Source of the DNA: DATEPR01 sp036503065
GTDB taxonomy: Bacteria > Actinomycetota > Actinomycetes > Mycobacteriales > Pseudonocardiaceae
DNA length: 16,034 bases
NCBI GenBank assembly: GCA_036503065.1
Contig: DASXXM010000248.1
Coordinates: 1-16,034 of the forward strand
Reading direction: 5' to 3'
Shown in pieces: positions 1-7,566 of this stretch (its first letter is position 1; each line of letters starts with the position of its first letter). A model generated the notes under the pieces. It was given only the letters and a program-made list of their open reading frames with translations. It had not been told where the DNA came from and searched no databases. The translations under genes and the position numbers were made by a program.

Positions 1-213
1 CACGGCAGTGGGGTAACCCGCGCGCAGCAACCGTTCCGTGACGCCGTTCCAGGACGAGCCGTCGGCCCAGGCACCGTGCACCAGCACCACCGTGGGCTTG
101 GCCGGCCGGTTGACGGTTGACGCCGCCGCGGTTCCGGGTGCCACGACCGCGGCGGTCGCGAGTCCGGACACGGCAGCAATGGATTTGAGCACGGCACGAC
201 GACTCGCCGGCAT
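1..213 (-). CDS. Exported alpha/beta hydrolase, 5' end only
   Basis: The first 71 codons of a leftward gene are present and the rest lies beyond the window edge. The start is ATG at 213-211, preceded on the minus strand by GAAGGGA about seven bases upstream. The N-terminus, MPASRRAVLKSIAAVSGLAT, is a basic region followed by a hydrophobic stretch ending in an Ala-rich segment, so the protein is probably exported. The paired Arg could indicate Tat export, but the motif is incomplete. The mature part begins with PTVVLVHGAWADGSSW (residues 40-55). This is the first strand and oxyanion-hole loop typical of EstC/salicylate-esterase-like alpha/beta hydrolases. The nucleophile elbow and the catalytic Asp and His are outside the window, so the substrate cannot be told. 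The gene diverges from the beta-propeller gene at 534. Confidence 0.85.
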   Translation of the reverse strand, partial: MPASRRAVLKSIAAVSGLATAAVVAPGTAAASTVNRPAKPTVVLVHGAWADGSSWNGVTERLLRAGYPTAV

Positions 214-533
214 GGCGGGTTCCCTTCAGCGGAGCCACTGTGGACAGACAGGGCACGATCGACGAGCTCACCCTACGTGCCACATCGCCACCATCGGGGT
301 GCCCGAGAACGTTTTCGTTAGGTGTCCCAAGGGGTTTCGTTCAGTCATTTTCAAAACAGCCGGATCAAATGAAATTCACAGAGAAATATCAGCGGACGCG
401 GCTAACAGGAATCTGACCCTGATCGAGTAATATGACGCTGGGTTACTGCGGCCATACGGACCGCAAGTATCGACCGACGCCGCCCCGGGCACAACTCCGT
501 CAGGGACTCGGGCGTCCACGGGAGGAGACTGAT
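214..533. other. Divergent intergenic region, 320 bp
   Basis: This stretch lies between the leftward alpha/beta hydrolase and the rightward propeller gene and shows no convincing gene. Its middle (about 305-435) is clearly more AT-rich than its surroundings, as expected of promoter DNA. It holds the repeat elements listed separately at 304-341. A TAATAT hexamer at 428-433 could be a -10 box for the rightward gene, but I see no matching -35. Reading frames through 38-430 and upstream of 534 look non-coding in composition. Confidence 0.6.
304..341. promoter_or_regulatory. Candidate operator cluster upstream of the propeller gene
   Basis: CGAGAACGTTTTCG (304-317) is a 14-bp inverted repeat with six of seven base pairs and a central CG, a form common for LacI-type operators. 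The heptamer TTTCGTT occurs at 313-319 and again at 335-341, exactly 22 bp apart, about two helical turns. On the minus strand, bases 339-324 read CGAAACCCCTTGGGAC. This is a weak relative of the element upstream of GH115 (CGAAACTCCATGGAAA). The binding protein is unknown. Confidence 0.3.
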
Positions 534-1469
534 TTGCGCTACCGTCACAGTGCGCTACTGGGTGCGCTTGCACTCGCCGGTTTCGCCACCGCACAGGTCG
601 CGATGCCCGCCAACGCCGCCACCGCGCCGCTGAGCAATGCGCGGGAGGTGGCCCACTTCGACGTCACCCTCCTGCAACAGCCGGAGAACATCACGCTGGA
701 GCCCGACGGTGCCGCCGTCGTCACCTTCAACCGGGCCAGGCAGGTCGCACGGGTCAGCAGGGACGGCTCGGTCTCGATCCTGGCCACGCTGCCCGCGTCG
801 GCCACGGGCACCGCCGCGGTGTCCGGCATCGTGCGCGGCAGGGACGGCTCGCTCCTGGTCAACTACAACGCGGGCAGCCAGTCGGCCATCTGGCGTATCG
901 GCCCGCATGGTGGCACTGCCGCACCGATCGTCGCGCTGCCCGATGTGAAGGTCATCAACGGCCTGGCGCTGGACGAGGACGCGGACACGCTGTACGCGAC
1001 CGATTCCACCGTCGGCACGGTATGGCGGATCTCGCTGCGGACCCGCACTGCGTCGCTCTGGGCCACGGACCCGGCATTGGTGCCACCGGCAGGTTTCGGC
1101 TTCGGCGCGAACGGCATCAAGGTCCACGACGGCGCGGTCTGGGTGAGCAACACCGGGAACGGCACGCTGATGCGCATCCCGATCGGCCGGCACGGCGCGG
1201 CGGGTGCGCTCACCACCGTGGCGACGGGCCTCCTGGGCATCGACGACTTCACGTTCATCGGCGACAGTGACACGGTGTTGGCCGCGCTGAACGGCCAGAA
1301 CAAGGCCGCCATCGTCCACCGCGACGGCACCCACCAGATCGTGCTCACCGCGGCGGACGGCCTGACCAGCCCGACCTCCATCGCGGTCCGTGGCTCGACC
1401 GTGTACGTGGCGAGCGCGGCCTACGCCAACCGTATCGACCCGAATCTGTTGCTCGCGAAGCTCGGCTGA
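534..1469 (+). CDS. Exported SMP-30/gluconolactonase-like beta-propeller protein
   Basis: The start is TTG at 534, chosen because GGAGGAG (521-527) lies six bases upstream and because translation from there opens with a clean signal peptide. An in-frame ATG at 432 would add 34 charged residues in front of it. The product is 311 aa. Residues 1-30 (MRYRHSALLGALALAGFATA, ending near ANAAT) look like a Sec signal. The mature part has repeated blade-like segments, for example INGLALDEDADTLYATDSTVG and GFGANGIKVHDGAVWVSNTGNG, typical of six-bladed SMP-30/gluconolactonase/LRE propellers. Such proteins are sugar lactonases or binding proteins, and no specific substrate can be read here. Its place next to exported carbohydrate-active enzymes fits extracellular sugar or lactone handling, which is inference. 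Confidence 0.75.
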   Translation: MRYRHSALLGALALAGFATAQVAMPANAATAPLSNAREVAHFDVTLLQQPENITLEPDGAAVVTFNRARQVARVSRDGSVSILATLPASATGTAAVSGIVRGRDGSLLVNYNAGSQSAIWRIGPHGGTAAPIVALPDVKVINGLALDEDADTLYATDSTVGTVWRISLRTRTASLWATDPALVPPAGFGFGANGIKVHDGAVWVSNTGNGTLMRIPIGRHGAAGALTTVATGLLGIDDFTFIGDSDTVLAALNGQNKAAIVHRDGTHQIVLTAADGLTSPTSIAVRGSTVYVASAAYANRIDPNLLLAKLG

Positions 1470-1482
1470 GACCGCTACACCG

Positions 1483-1495
1483 TGAAAATTCCATG
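1483..1495 (+). promoter_or_regulatory. Shared 13-bp element TGAAAATTCCATG upstream of the SGNH esterase gene
   Basis: TGAAAATTCCATG differs by one base from the element at 11519-11531 upstream of the CBM2 glycosidase gene. It contains an 11-bp pseudo-palindrome, TGAAA-N-TTCCA, with four of five base pairs. It sits 13 bp after the propeller stop and 134 bp before the chosen esterase start. The function is inferred only from recurrence upstream of exported polysaccharide-degradation genes. Confidence 0.4.
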
Positions 1496-1629
1496 TACAC
1501 AACGCGTTGGCGCCGGCAATCCACCAGTTCAGGCCGTCTGACGACGGTAGGGCGAATGCCGCCTGGTTGACCGATGAACGCCGCCGGGATCACGATCCGC
1601 AACCGGACGGCGAATCGGAGGCGGCGCGA

Positions 1630-2961
1630 ATGGCACAGGCGTTCAAGGTCATCAAGCTGGCGGCCGCGGCGGCACTCACGATCGCCGTCGCGGCAGCCGT
1701 GCCGCTGGTACGGACCGCCGACCAGAGCCCGGGGACCGAAGCCGCCGCGTCGGTCCCCGGGCCTGAGCACTGGGTGGACACCTGGGTGTCCATGCCGCAG
1801 TTGACCGAGCAGGCCAACCTGCCGCCCGCGCCGTTCACCCAGCCCGGTCGGGTGCTGGCCAATGCCACGCTGCGCCAGACCATCCACACCTCGGTCGGCG
1901 GGCAGCACGTGCGGTTGCGCTTCTCCAACGCGTTCGGTGGCGTGGACCTGCCGATCACCGCCGTTGCCGTGGCGCTGCCGGTCGACGGCCACGCCGGCGT
2001 CAGCGCGATCCGGCCGGGCACCTCGCGGCCGGTGACCTTCGACGGCAGGCCCGGCATCGACGTCCCGGTCGGGTCGCTCGCGGTGTCCGACCCGCTGGAC
2101 TTCCCGCTGGCACCCGGGTCCAACCTGACCGTGACCCTCTTCCTGGCGACCGGCCAGGCATCCACCAACATCACCTCCCACCCCGGCTCGCGGACCACCT
2201 CGTACCTGTTGGCCGGCAACCACATCGGGGACCCGGACCTGACGGGCGCGACAACGGTGGACCACTGGTACTTCCTCAGCGGCGTCGAGGTGTGGTCGCG
2301 CGCCGACACCGAAGGCGTGGCGATCCTGGGTGACTCGCTGACCGACGGGCGAGGCTCGACCACGAACCTGAACGACCGCTGGCCCGACGAGCTGCTCGCC
2401 CGGTTGCCGGCCGACGACGCGGTGCTCAACCAGGCGGCAGGCGGGAACCGCGTCCTCAACGACGGCCTCGGCCCCAACGCGTCGGGGCGGGTGGACCGGG
2501 ACGTACTGGCGCAGAGCGGCATCGCCTGGCTCATCGTGTTCGAGGGTGTCAACGACATCGGCACCGCCGCCGCGACCCCGGCCGCACAGCAGCAGGTGAC
2601 CGCCGACCTGATCACGGCCTACCAGCAGATCATCACTCGCGCGCACGCGAAAGGCATCCGGGTTTACGGCGCGACGATCACACCGTTCGGCGGCAACAAC
2701 CCCTATGACGATCCGCAGGGCATTCGGGAAGGTGCCCGCCAGGCGGTCAACACGTGGATTCGCACCAGCCACCGGTTCGACGCGGTGATCGATTTCGACC
2801 GCACCGCACGGGATCCGCTCAACCCACGGCAACTGCTGCCGGCATTCGACGTCGGCGATCACCTGCACCTGAATCCGGCCGGCTACCGGGCGCTGGGCAA
2901 CATCGTCCCGACCAATCTCTTCCGACGGGCACCGCTGCCGCCCGGCTTCGGCTTCAACTGA
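1630..2961 (+). CDS. Exported SGNH/GDSL-type esterase, XynE-like
   Basis: The start is ATG at 1630, with GGAG at 1617-1620 nine bases upstream. It gives 443 aa beginning with a hydrophobic signal-like segment (residues 6-27). A TTG at 1507 in the same frame would bury that signal behind 41 hydrophilic residues and has no ribosome site. Residues 47-225 form an N-terminal beta-rich domain. The SGNH hydrolase domain follows, with block I GDSLTDG (Ser236 nucleophile), block II Gly at AAGGNR (about 271-272), block III GVND (Asn308) and block V DHLH (Asp410, His413). The arrangement matches actinobacterial XynE-like SGNH hydrolases, some of which deacetylate xylan or cleave aryl esters. De-esterification of hemicellulose is therefore likely. 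The exact ester cannot be told. Confidence 0.88.
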   Translation: MAQAFKVIKLAAAAALTIAVAAAVPLVRTADQSPGTEAAASVPGPEHWVDTWVSMPQLTEQANLPPAPFTQPGRVLANATLRQTIHTSVGGQHVRLRFSNAFGGVDLPITAVAVALPVDGHAGVSAIRPGTSRPVTFDGRPGIDVPVGSLAVSDPLDFPLAPGSNLTVTLFLATGQASTNITSHPGSRTTSYLLAGNHIGDPDLTGATTVDHWYFLSGVEVWSRADTEGVAILGDSLTDGRGSTTNLNDRWPDELLARLPADDAVLNQAAGGNRVLNDGLGPNASGRVDRDVLAQSGIAWLIVFEGVNDIGTAAATPAAQQQVTADLITAYQQIITRAHAKGIRVYGATITPFGGNNPYDDPQGIREGARQAVNTWIRTSHRFDAVIDFDRTARDPLNPRQLLPAFDVGDHLHLNPAGYRALGNIVPTNLFRRAPLPPGFGFN

Positions 2962-3008
2962 AACCAAATGTAGTTGACCTCCGCGGGCGCGCCGGGAACG
3001 CTGCGGAC

Positions 3009-3044
3009 ATGATCGGCGTCTCTCGGTTGGATTTCACGCGGTGA
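3009..3044 (+). CDS. Possible 11-codon leader peptide before the MFS exporter
   Basis: ATG at 3009 opens a short frame, MIGVSRLDFTR, whose TGA (3042-3044) overlaps the GTG start of the exporter (3041-3043) as GTGA. A GGGAA at 2993-2997 could serve as its ribosome site. The exporter's own start has only a weak GGA upstream. The layout would suit translational coupling or a regulatory leader, but a short frame of this size can easily arise by chance. Confidence 0.25.
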   Translation: MIGVSRLDFTR

Positions 3045-4249
3045 CCAGCGGTAAGTCACTCGGAGCGCAGTTTCGGTGGTATTTCGCGGCTGTCGGGATC
3101 TCCGGGGTGGGCGACGGACTGCGCGTGACTGCGCTGCCGCTGCTCACCGTGACGCTGACGTCATCGCCGCTGGCCATTGCGGCAGTCGCGGCGGCTCAGG
3201 GCCTGCCGTGGCTGTTGTTCAGCCTGCCGGCAGGCGCGCTGGTCGACCGGTGGGACCGCAGGCGCGTCGTGGTGATCGTCAACAGCACGCGAGCGGGGCT
3301 GGCGACCGTGCTCGCGGTCCTCACCGGGCTCGGCGAGGCGAGCGTGCCCCTACTCGCGGCGGTGGCGTTCGGTCTGACCACCGGCGAGACGTTCGTTGAT
3401 GCCGCGACCCGGGCCGTGCTGCCGGCGGTGGTGCCCACCGACCGTCTCGAATCGGCGAACGGGCGCCTGTTCGTCGCCGAGACCGGGTCGGTGCAGCTCG
3501 CCGGACCGCCATTGGGCAGCGCGCTGTTCGCGGTGTCCCGAACAGTGCCGTTCGCCCTGGACGCGGCATCGTTCGCGGCCGGCGTGCTCTGCTTCGGCCG
3601 GCTTCGCCTGCCACGACCGGCAACCCGTGCACCATCCAGCCTGCGGCACGAGATGGCCGAAGGCGCGCGTTGGTTGTGGACGCATCGCGTGCTGCGGACC
3701 CTGGCCGTGCCGCTGCTGGTGATGAACCTGGCTTCGGAGGCGGTTTTCGCCGTCTTCGTGTTGTTCGCCCTGCGGGAGCTCCACGTCGGCAGGTCCGTGT
3801 ACGGCCTGCTGTTCGTCGCCTACGCGGCCGGCGGACTGGTCGGCAGCGCCACCGCGGCACGGCTGCGGAACCGGATCGGTGACGGGCCGGCGATCGTGGG
3901 CAGCGTCGCGCTGTTCGGCGCCCCTTTCCTGATCATGGCCGGCGCCACGGACGGGTACCTCGCCGGAGGCATGATGCTGCTGATCGGCATCGGCGAAGGC
4001 GTGTGGGGAGTGTTGACCATGTCCTTGCGACAGGCCGCCATCCCTGACCGGCTGCTCGGCCGTGTGCTCAACGTGTTCCGACTCCTTGGCTGGGGCAGCC
4101 TGGCTCTCGGCGCCGTGATCGGCGGCGTCACCGCCCACGCCTTCGGCCTGCGGGCGCCGATCTATGCCGCCGGGGTGGTGATCCTGCTTACCGCGGTCGT
4201 CGTCGCTCCGGTGCTCACCACGAGCGCACTTCGGCGGGCACGGGATTGA
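3041..4249 (+). CDS. MFS exporter, DHA3 (EntS-like) type
   Basis: The 402-aa product starts at GTG 3041 and is a multi-pass membrane protein with ten to twelve predicted hydrophobic segments. The N-terminal half carries the MFS motif A between the second and third helices, GALVDRWDRRR (residues 65-75). A second, degenerate copy, GGLVGSATAARLRNRIGD, begins the C-terminal half. The overall pattern (short N-terminus, a GVGDGLRVTALPLL opening, an MFS_3-like fold) fits the DHA3 drug/siderophore exporter group driven by proton antiport. The substrate is unknown. It lies 79 bp after the esterase gene and 123 bp before the GH115 gene in the same orientation. It may ride on the same transcript as the esterase or have its own promoter. 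Export of a toxic compound, rather than sugar uptake, is the family expectation. Confidence 0.85.
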   Translation: MTSGKSLGAQFRWYFAAVGISGVGDGLRVTALPLLTVTLTSSPLAIAAVAAAQGLPWLLFSLPAGALVDRWDRRRVVVIVNSTRAGLATVLAVLTGLGEASVPLLAAVAFGLTTGETFVDAATRAVLPAVVPTDRLESANGRLFVAETGSVQLAGPPLGSALFAVSRTVPFALDAASFAAGVLCFGRLRLPRPATRAPSSLRHEMAEGARWLWTHRVLRTLAVPLLVMNLASEAVFAVFVLFALRELHVGRSVYGLLFVAYAAGGLVGSATAARLRNRIGDGPAIVGSVALFGAPFLIMAGATDGYLAGGMMLLIGIGEGVWGVLTMSLRQAAIPDRLLGRVLNVFRLLGWGSLALGAVIGGVTAHAFGLRAPIYAAGVVILLTAVVVAPVLTTSALRRARD

Positions 4250-4266
4250 AACGTTCATCGGAGTAT

Positions 4267-4294
4267 CGAAAACTCTTGTTTCCATGGAGTTTCG
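4267..4294. promoter_or_regulatory. Inverted repeat carrying the shared element, upstream of GH115
   Basis: CGAAAACTC (4267-4275) pairs with GAGTTTCG (4287-4294), apart from one extra A, around an 11-base spacer. The right arm with part of the spacer, read on the minus strand, is CGAAACTCCATG (4294-4283). That is the element found at 1483 and 11519, one base shorter. It is only about 80 bp before the GH115 start and has low GC and no T-tract, so an operator is more likely than a terminator. Confidence 0.4.
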
Positions 4295-4306
4295 AACGCT
4301 GACGGG

Positions 4307-4324
4307 GAACAATCCTCATTGTTC
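4307..4324. promoter_or_regulatory. Perfect 7-bp inverted repeat GAACAAT-CCTC-ATTGTTC
   Basis: Two perfect 7-base arms flank a 4-base spacer 48 bases before the GH115 start codon. The size and spacing fit a dimeric repressor site lying in the promoter or the 5' leader. No second copy was noticed in the window, so this may be specific to GH115. No cognate regulator gene is adjacent. Confidence 0.4.
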
Positions 4325-4372
4325 GCAGCGGATATGGGCCAGCCGCGAACAAGCCGGTCAAGGGGATACGCG

Positions 4373-7300
4373 ATGACGCACCACTCCGAGGAGCCGTCAC
4401 CTCTCACCGCCGCGCTCGCACGGCGGAGGTTCCTGGAGTTGTTGGTCGCACTGACCGGCGGGGTCGGCGTCGCGTCGGCAATCACGGCGCCGGCCGCGGC
4501 GGCGGCCACCGATCCGGGGTCCTATCTCGACCATCGGTCCGGCCCCGACCGGTTCCCCCTGGTAGCCTTTGGTCGGGGCGCGCCGTTGGTGGTCAGCGGG
4601 AGTGACTATCCGGGTGTGGTCCGCGCGGTGCGGGATCTGAGCGCCGACATCAACCGCGTCACGGGCGTCACGCCCGATGTGGTGCTGGATCAGCCATCGG
4701 GGCATCCCGACATCGTGCTCGTCGGCACCATTGGCCGCAGCCCGCTGATCGACGGCCTGATCGAGTCGGGAAAGCTTGACGTGAGCGGCATCGCGGGCAA
4801 CTGGGAGACCTCGCTCGAACAGGTTGTGGCTGATCCGATGCCCGGCGTGCGCAGCGCTTTCGTCATCGCCGGCAGTGACCAACGTGGCACCATCTATGGC
4901 GTCTACGACGTTTCCAGGGGAATCGGTGTCTCGCCGTGGTACTGGTGGGACGACGTGCCGCAGCAGCACCGCGACGATATCCACGTGCTACCCGGCCGGC
5001 ACACCCAGGGCACGCCGGTGGTGCGGTACCGAGGGTTCTTCATCAACGACGAGAACCCGGATCTCGGCACCTGGGCGCCCGCGTTCTTCGGTCCCGGCCT
5101 GGCGCCCGGCTTCCCCGGCGGGTTCAACCACCAGTTCCACGCCAGGGTGTTCGAGACCATGCTCCGGTTGAAGGCCAACTACTTCTGGCCCGCGGTCTGG
5201 GGCCGCGCCTTCGCCGAGGACGATCCGCAGAACCACGCCACCGCGACGCTGTACGGCATCATCATGGGCACCTCGCACGAGGCACCGATGATGCGCGGCA
5301 TCGAGGAATGGAACCGGCACGCCGTCCCCACCGTGCGGGACGCCAACGGGAACATCACCAAACCCGGCCACGATCCCTACGGCGGCACCGGCGAGTGGAG
5401 CTTCCGGTTCAACTCCGACGCCATCAAGGCGTACTGGGCGGACGGCATCCGCCGGATGGTGCAACAGAACATCGAAGGCGTCGTCACGATCGGCATGCGC
5501 GGCAACGGCGACACGGCCCTGCCCGACGGCGGCGGCATCGACCTGATGACCCAGATCATCGCCGCGGAGCGCGCGACACTGGCCGCGGTCACCGGCCAGG
5601 ACGTGACGAAGATCCCGCAGGTCTGGACGCTGTACAAGGAAGTGCAACGGTACTGGGCGGAAGGCCTGCGACCGCCGGACGACGTGATCGCCGTGTTCAC
5701 GGATGACAACTGGGGCAACATCCGCAAGCTGCCCGACCCGGCCCTGCCCGCGCGCAGCGGCGGCTACGGCCTCTACTACCACTTCGACTACGTGGGCGGC
5801 GGCCGGGACTACAAGTGGGTGGACAGCAGCCTGATCGCCAACACGTGGGAGCAGTTGCACCAGGCGGTCGGCCACGGCGTCACCCGGCTGTGGGTCGCGA
5901 ACGTCGGCGATTTCAAGGGAAACGAACTGCCGCTCCAGTTCTTCCTGGACTACGCGTGGAATCCCGACCGTTGGCCGGCCGAACGCCTGTCCGAGTGGGA
6001 AACCCAGTTCGCCGCGGAGAACTTCGGTACGGAAGCCGCTCGCGCCATCGCCGCCGTGCTGCACACCTACGGCAGGCTCCAGTCCCGACGCAAGCCAGAA
6101 CTGCTGAACCGCCACATCACCGTCGCCCCGACCGATCCGACCGCGGTGACCTACGACGACCAGGCCACCCCGTTCAGCCAGACGGACTATCAGGAACTGG
6201 ACACGGTGACCGCGCAGTGGCAGGAACTCGCCACCCGGGCCGAGGAGCTCGGCCACGCGCTGCCGGCCCAGTTCCAGGACGCGTACTACGAACTCGTGCT
6301 GTACCAGGTGAAGGCCACCGCGAACCTCTACGCGTTGCGTCAGGCCGAGTTCACGAACATCCGCCACGCGGCGCAGGGGCGATCCGACACCAATGACCTG
6401 GCCACCGCCGCCGAGGCACGGTTGGCCGAAGACCTCGCGCTGGCGGCTTTCTACAACGGTTCGCTCGCCAATGGCAAGTGGCACGGGTTCCAGCTACAGC
6501 CGCACATCGACTACGGGGACGTGGCGCGGTACGGACCGAACGCGCCATGGCAGCAGCCCGAGCTCAACAACGTGGCCCTGACGGATGTCCTCTTTCCTGC
6601 TGTGCAACGAATCCAGGTGCCGGCCGGGGCCGAGCTCGGCGTCGCGATCGACGGTTCGGATCAGTGGTGGCCCGCGTCGTCCGCATCGGCGGTGTTGCCG
6701 GCCTTCAGTCCGTTCCAGAGCCAGCCCGCTCAGTTCATCGAGATCTTCAACCGTGGGGGTACTTCGTTCGACTATCGGGTTCGTTCCGGTGCGCCCTGGT
6801 TGCTGGTGTCGCCGGAACGGGGGCGGGTTGACACCCAGGTGCGTGCGACCCTGCGGGTCGACTGGTCGCGCGCTCCGAAGGGGACCAGTCAGGTGCCGAT
6901 CACGGTTACCGGAGCCGGTCGGACGGTGGTCGTCACCGCTGTCGTCCAACATCGGTCTTTCGCGGGTGTTGGTGGGTTCATCGAGGCCAACGGATACGTT
7001 TCCATCGAAGCCGATCACTTCACCGGCGCGGTCAACACCGGTTCGGTTGCCTGGCATCGTATTTCCGACATTGGTCGGACCGGGGCAGGCATGACGCCGT
7101 TCCCGGTCACCGCGGCCAGTCAGACGCCGGGCGGCAGCTCTCCTCGGCTGGAATACGGTATGACCCTGTTCACTACTGGAAGTGTTACCGTGTGGGCTTA
7201 TCTGTCGCCGCGGAACAACGTTCTGTCGGGCGATGGTCTCCGTTACGCGGTCTCCATCGATGACTCCGTGCCGCAGGTCGTGAACATCACCAAGGTTACC

Positions 7301-7522
7301 GGTGCTGATGACACCGTGATGAATCGGCAGTGGGAGCGGAATACGTCCGACAACGTCAACCTCACGTCCACCACGCACGTCGTCGGCGCGCCCGGGGCTC
7401 ATGTGCTCAAGTTCTGGATGATTGATCCTACTGTGGTGGTCCAGAAGCTCGTGGTGGACACCGGTGGGCTTCGGGCCAGTTATCTCGGACCGCCGGAGAG
7501 CTTGCGGTTGCCGTCTCGCTGA
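4373..7522 (+). CDS. Tat-exported glycoside hydrolase family 115 (xylan alpha-glucuronidase)
   Basis: The start is ATG at 4373, with AAGGGGA (4360-4366) six bases upstream. The product is 1049 aa, normal for GH115. The N-terminus has a twin-arginine signal, ARRRFLEL (residues 16-23), then a hydrophobic run and an Ala-rich cleavage region near residue 45. Residues 50-215 form the N-terminal domain (GVVRAVRDLSADI, GTIYGVYDVSRGIGVSPWYWW). The catalytic barrel starts at about 216 with the family-like RGFFINDENPDLGTW (220-234), LRLKANYFWPAVWG (264-277) and GTSHEAPMMR (299-308). Residues from about 866 to 1041 match the GH115 C-terminal beta domain (EANGYVSIEADHF). Family members remove 4-O-methyl-glucuronic acid from glucuronoxylan. 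I do not assign the exact catalytic acids. The C-terminal third uses visibly more A/T-ending codons. Confidence 0.93.
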   Translation: MTHHSEEPSPLTAALARRRFLELLVALTGGVGVASAITAPAAAAATDPGSYLDHRSGPDRFPLVAFGRGAPLVVSGSDYPGVVRAVRDLSADINRVTGVTPDVVLDQPSGHPDIVLVGTIGRSPLIDGLIESGKLDVSGIAGNWETSLEQVVADPMPGVRSAFVIAGSDQRGTIYGVYDVSRGIGVSPWYWWDDVPQQHRDDIHVLPGRHTQGTPVVRYRGFFINDENPDLGTWAPAFFGPGLAPGFPGGFNHQFHARVFETMLRLKANYFWPAVWGRAFAEDDPQNHATATLYGIIMGTSHEAPMMRGIEEWNRHAVPTVRDANGNITKPGHDPYGGTGEWSFRFNSDAIKAYWADGIRRMVQQNIEGVVTIGMRGNGDTALPDGGGIDLMTQIIAAERATLAAVTGQDVTKIPQVWTLYKEVQRYWAEGLRPPDDVIAVFTDDNWGNIRKLPDPALPARSGGYGLYYHFDYVGGGRDYKWVDSSLIANTWEQLHQAVGHGVTRLWVANVGDFKGNELPLQFFLDYAWNPDRWPAERLSEWETQFAAENFGTEAARAIAAVLHTYGRLQSRRKPELLNRHITVAPTDPTAVTYDDQATPFSQTDYQELDTVTAQWQELATRAEELGHALPAQFQDAYYELVLYQVKATANLYALRQAEFTNIRHAAQGRSDTNDLATAAEARLAEDLALAAFYNGSLANGKWHGFQLQPHIDYGDVARYGPNAPWQQPELNNVALTDVLFPAVQRIQVPAGAELGVAIDGSDQWWPASSASAVLPAFSPFQSQPAQFIEIFNRGGTSFDYRVRSGAPWLLVSPERGRVDTQVRATLRVDWSRAPKGTSQVPITVTGAGRTVVVTAVVQHRSFAGVGGFIEANGYVSIEADHFTGAVNTGSVAWHRISDIGRTGAGMTPFPVTAASQTPGGSSPRLEYGMTLFTTGSVTVWAYLSPRNNVLSGDGLRYAVSIDDSVPQVVNITKVTGADDTVMNRQWERNTSDNVNLTSTTHVVGAPGAHVLKFWMIDPTVVVQKLVVDTGGLRASYLGPPESLRLPSR

Positions 7523-7566
7523 CACAGTCTTTGCTGGTCCGTCCGTGTACGTAGTCGTGTGGACAG

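Noticed and set aside
555..1502. 315-codon open frame on the minus strand opposite the propeller gene
   Set aside because: It lacks a ribosome site, is Arg/Asp/Val-rich, and covers a plus-strand gene with a signal peptide and beta-propeller repeats.
1345..2967. 540-codon open frame on the minus strand opposite the SGNH esterase
   Set aside because: It is a shadow of the real gene in very high-GC DNA. The translation is Arg/Gly/Val-rich with no domain, and the plus strand carries clear SGNH motifs.
4267..4294. Terminator for the MFS exporter
   Set aside because: The stem is AT-rich and imperfect with an 11-base loop and no T-tract, and it contains the element seen upstream of other exported-enzyme genes; an operator is more likely.
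4988..6484. 498-codon open frame on the minus strand opposite GH115
   Set aside because: It has low-complexity composition and no recognisable motif, and lies fully inside the well-supported GH115 gene.
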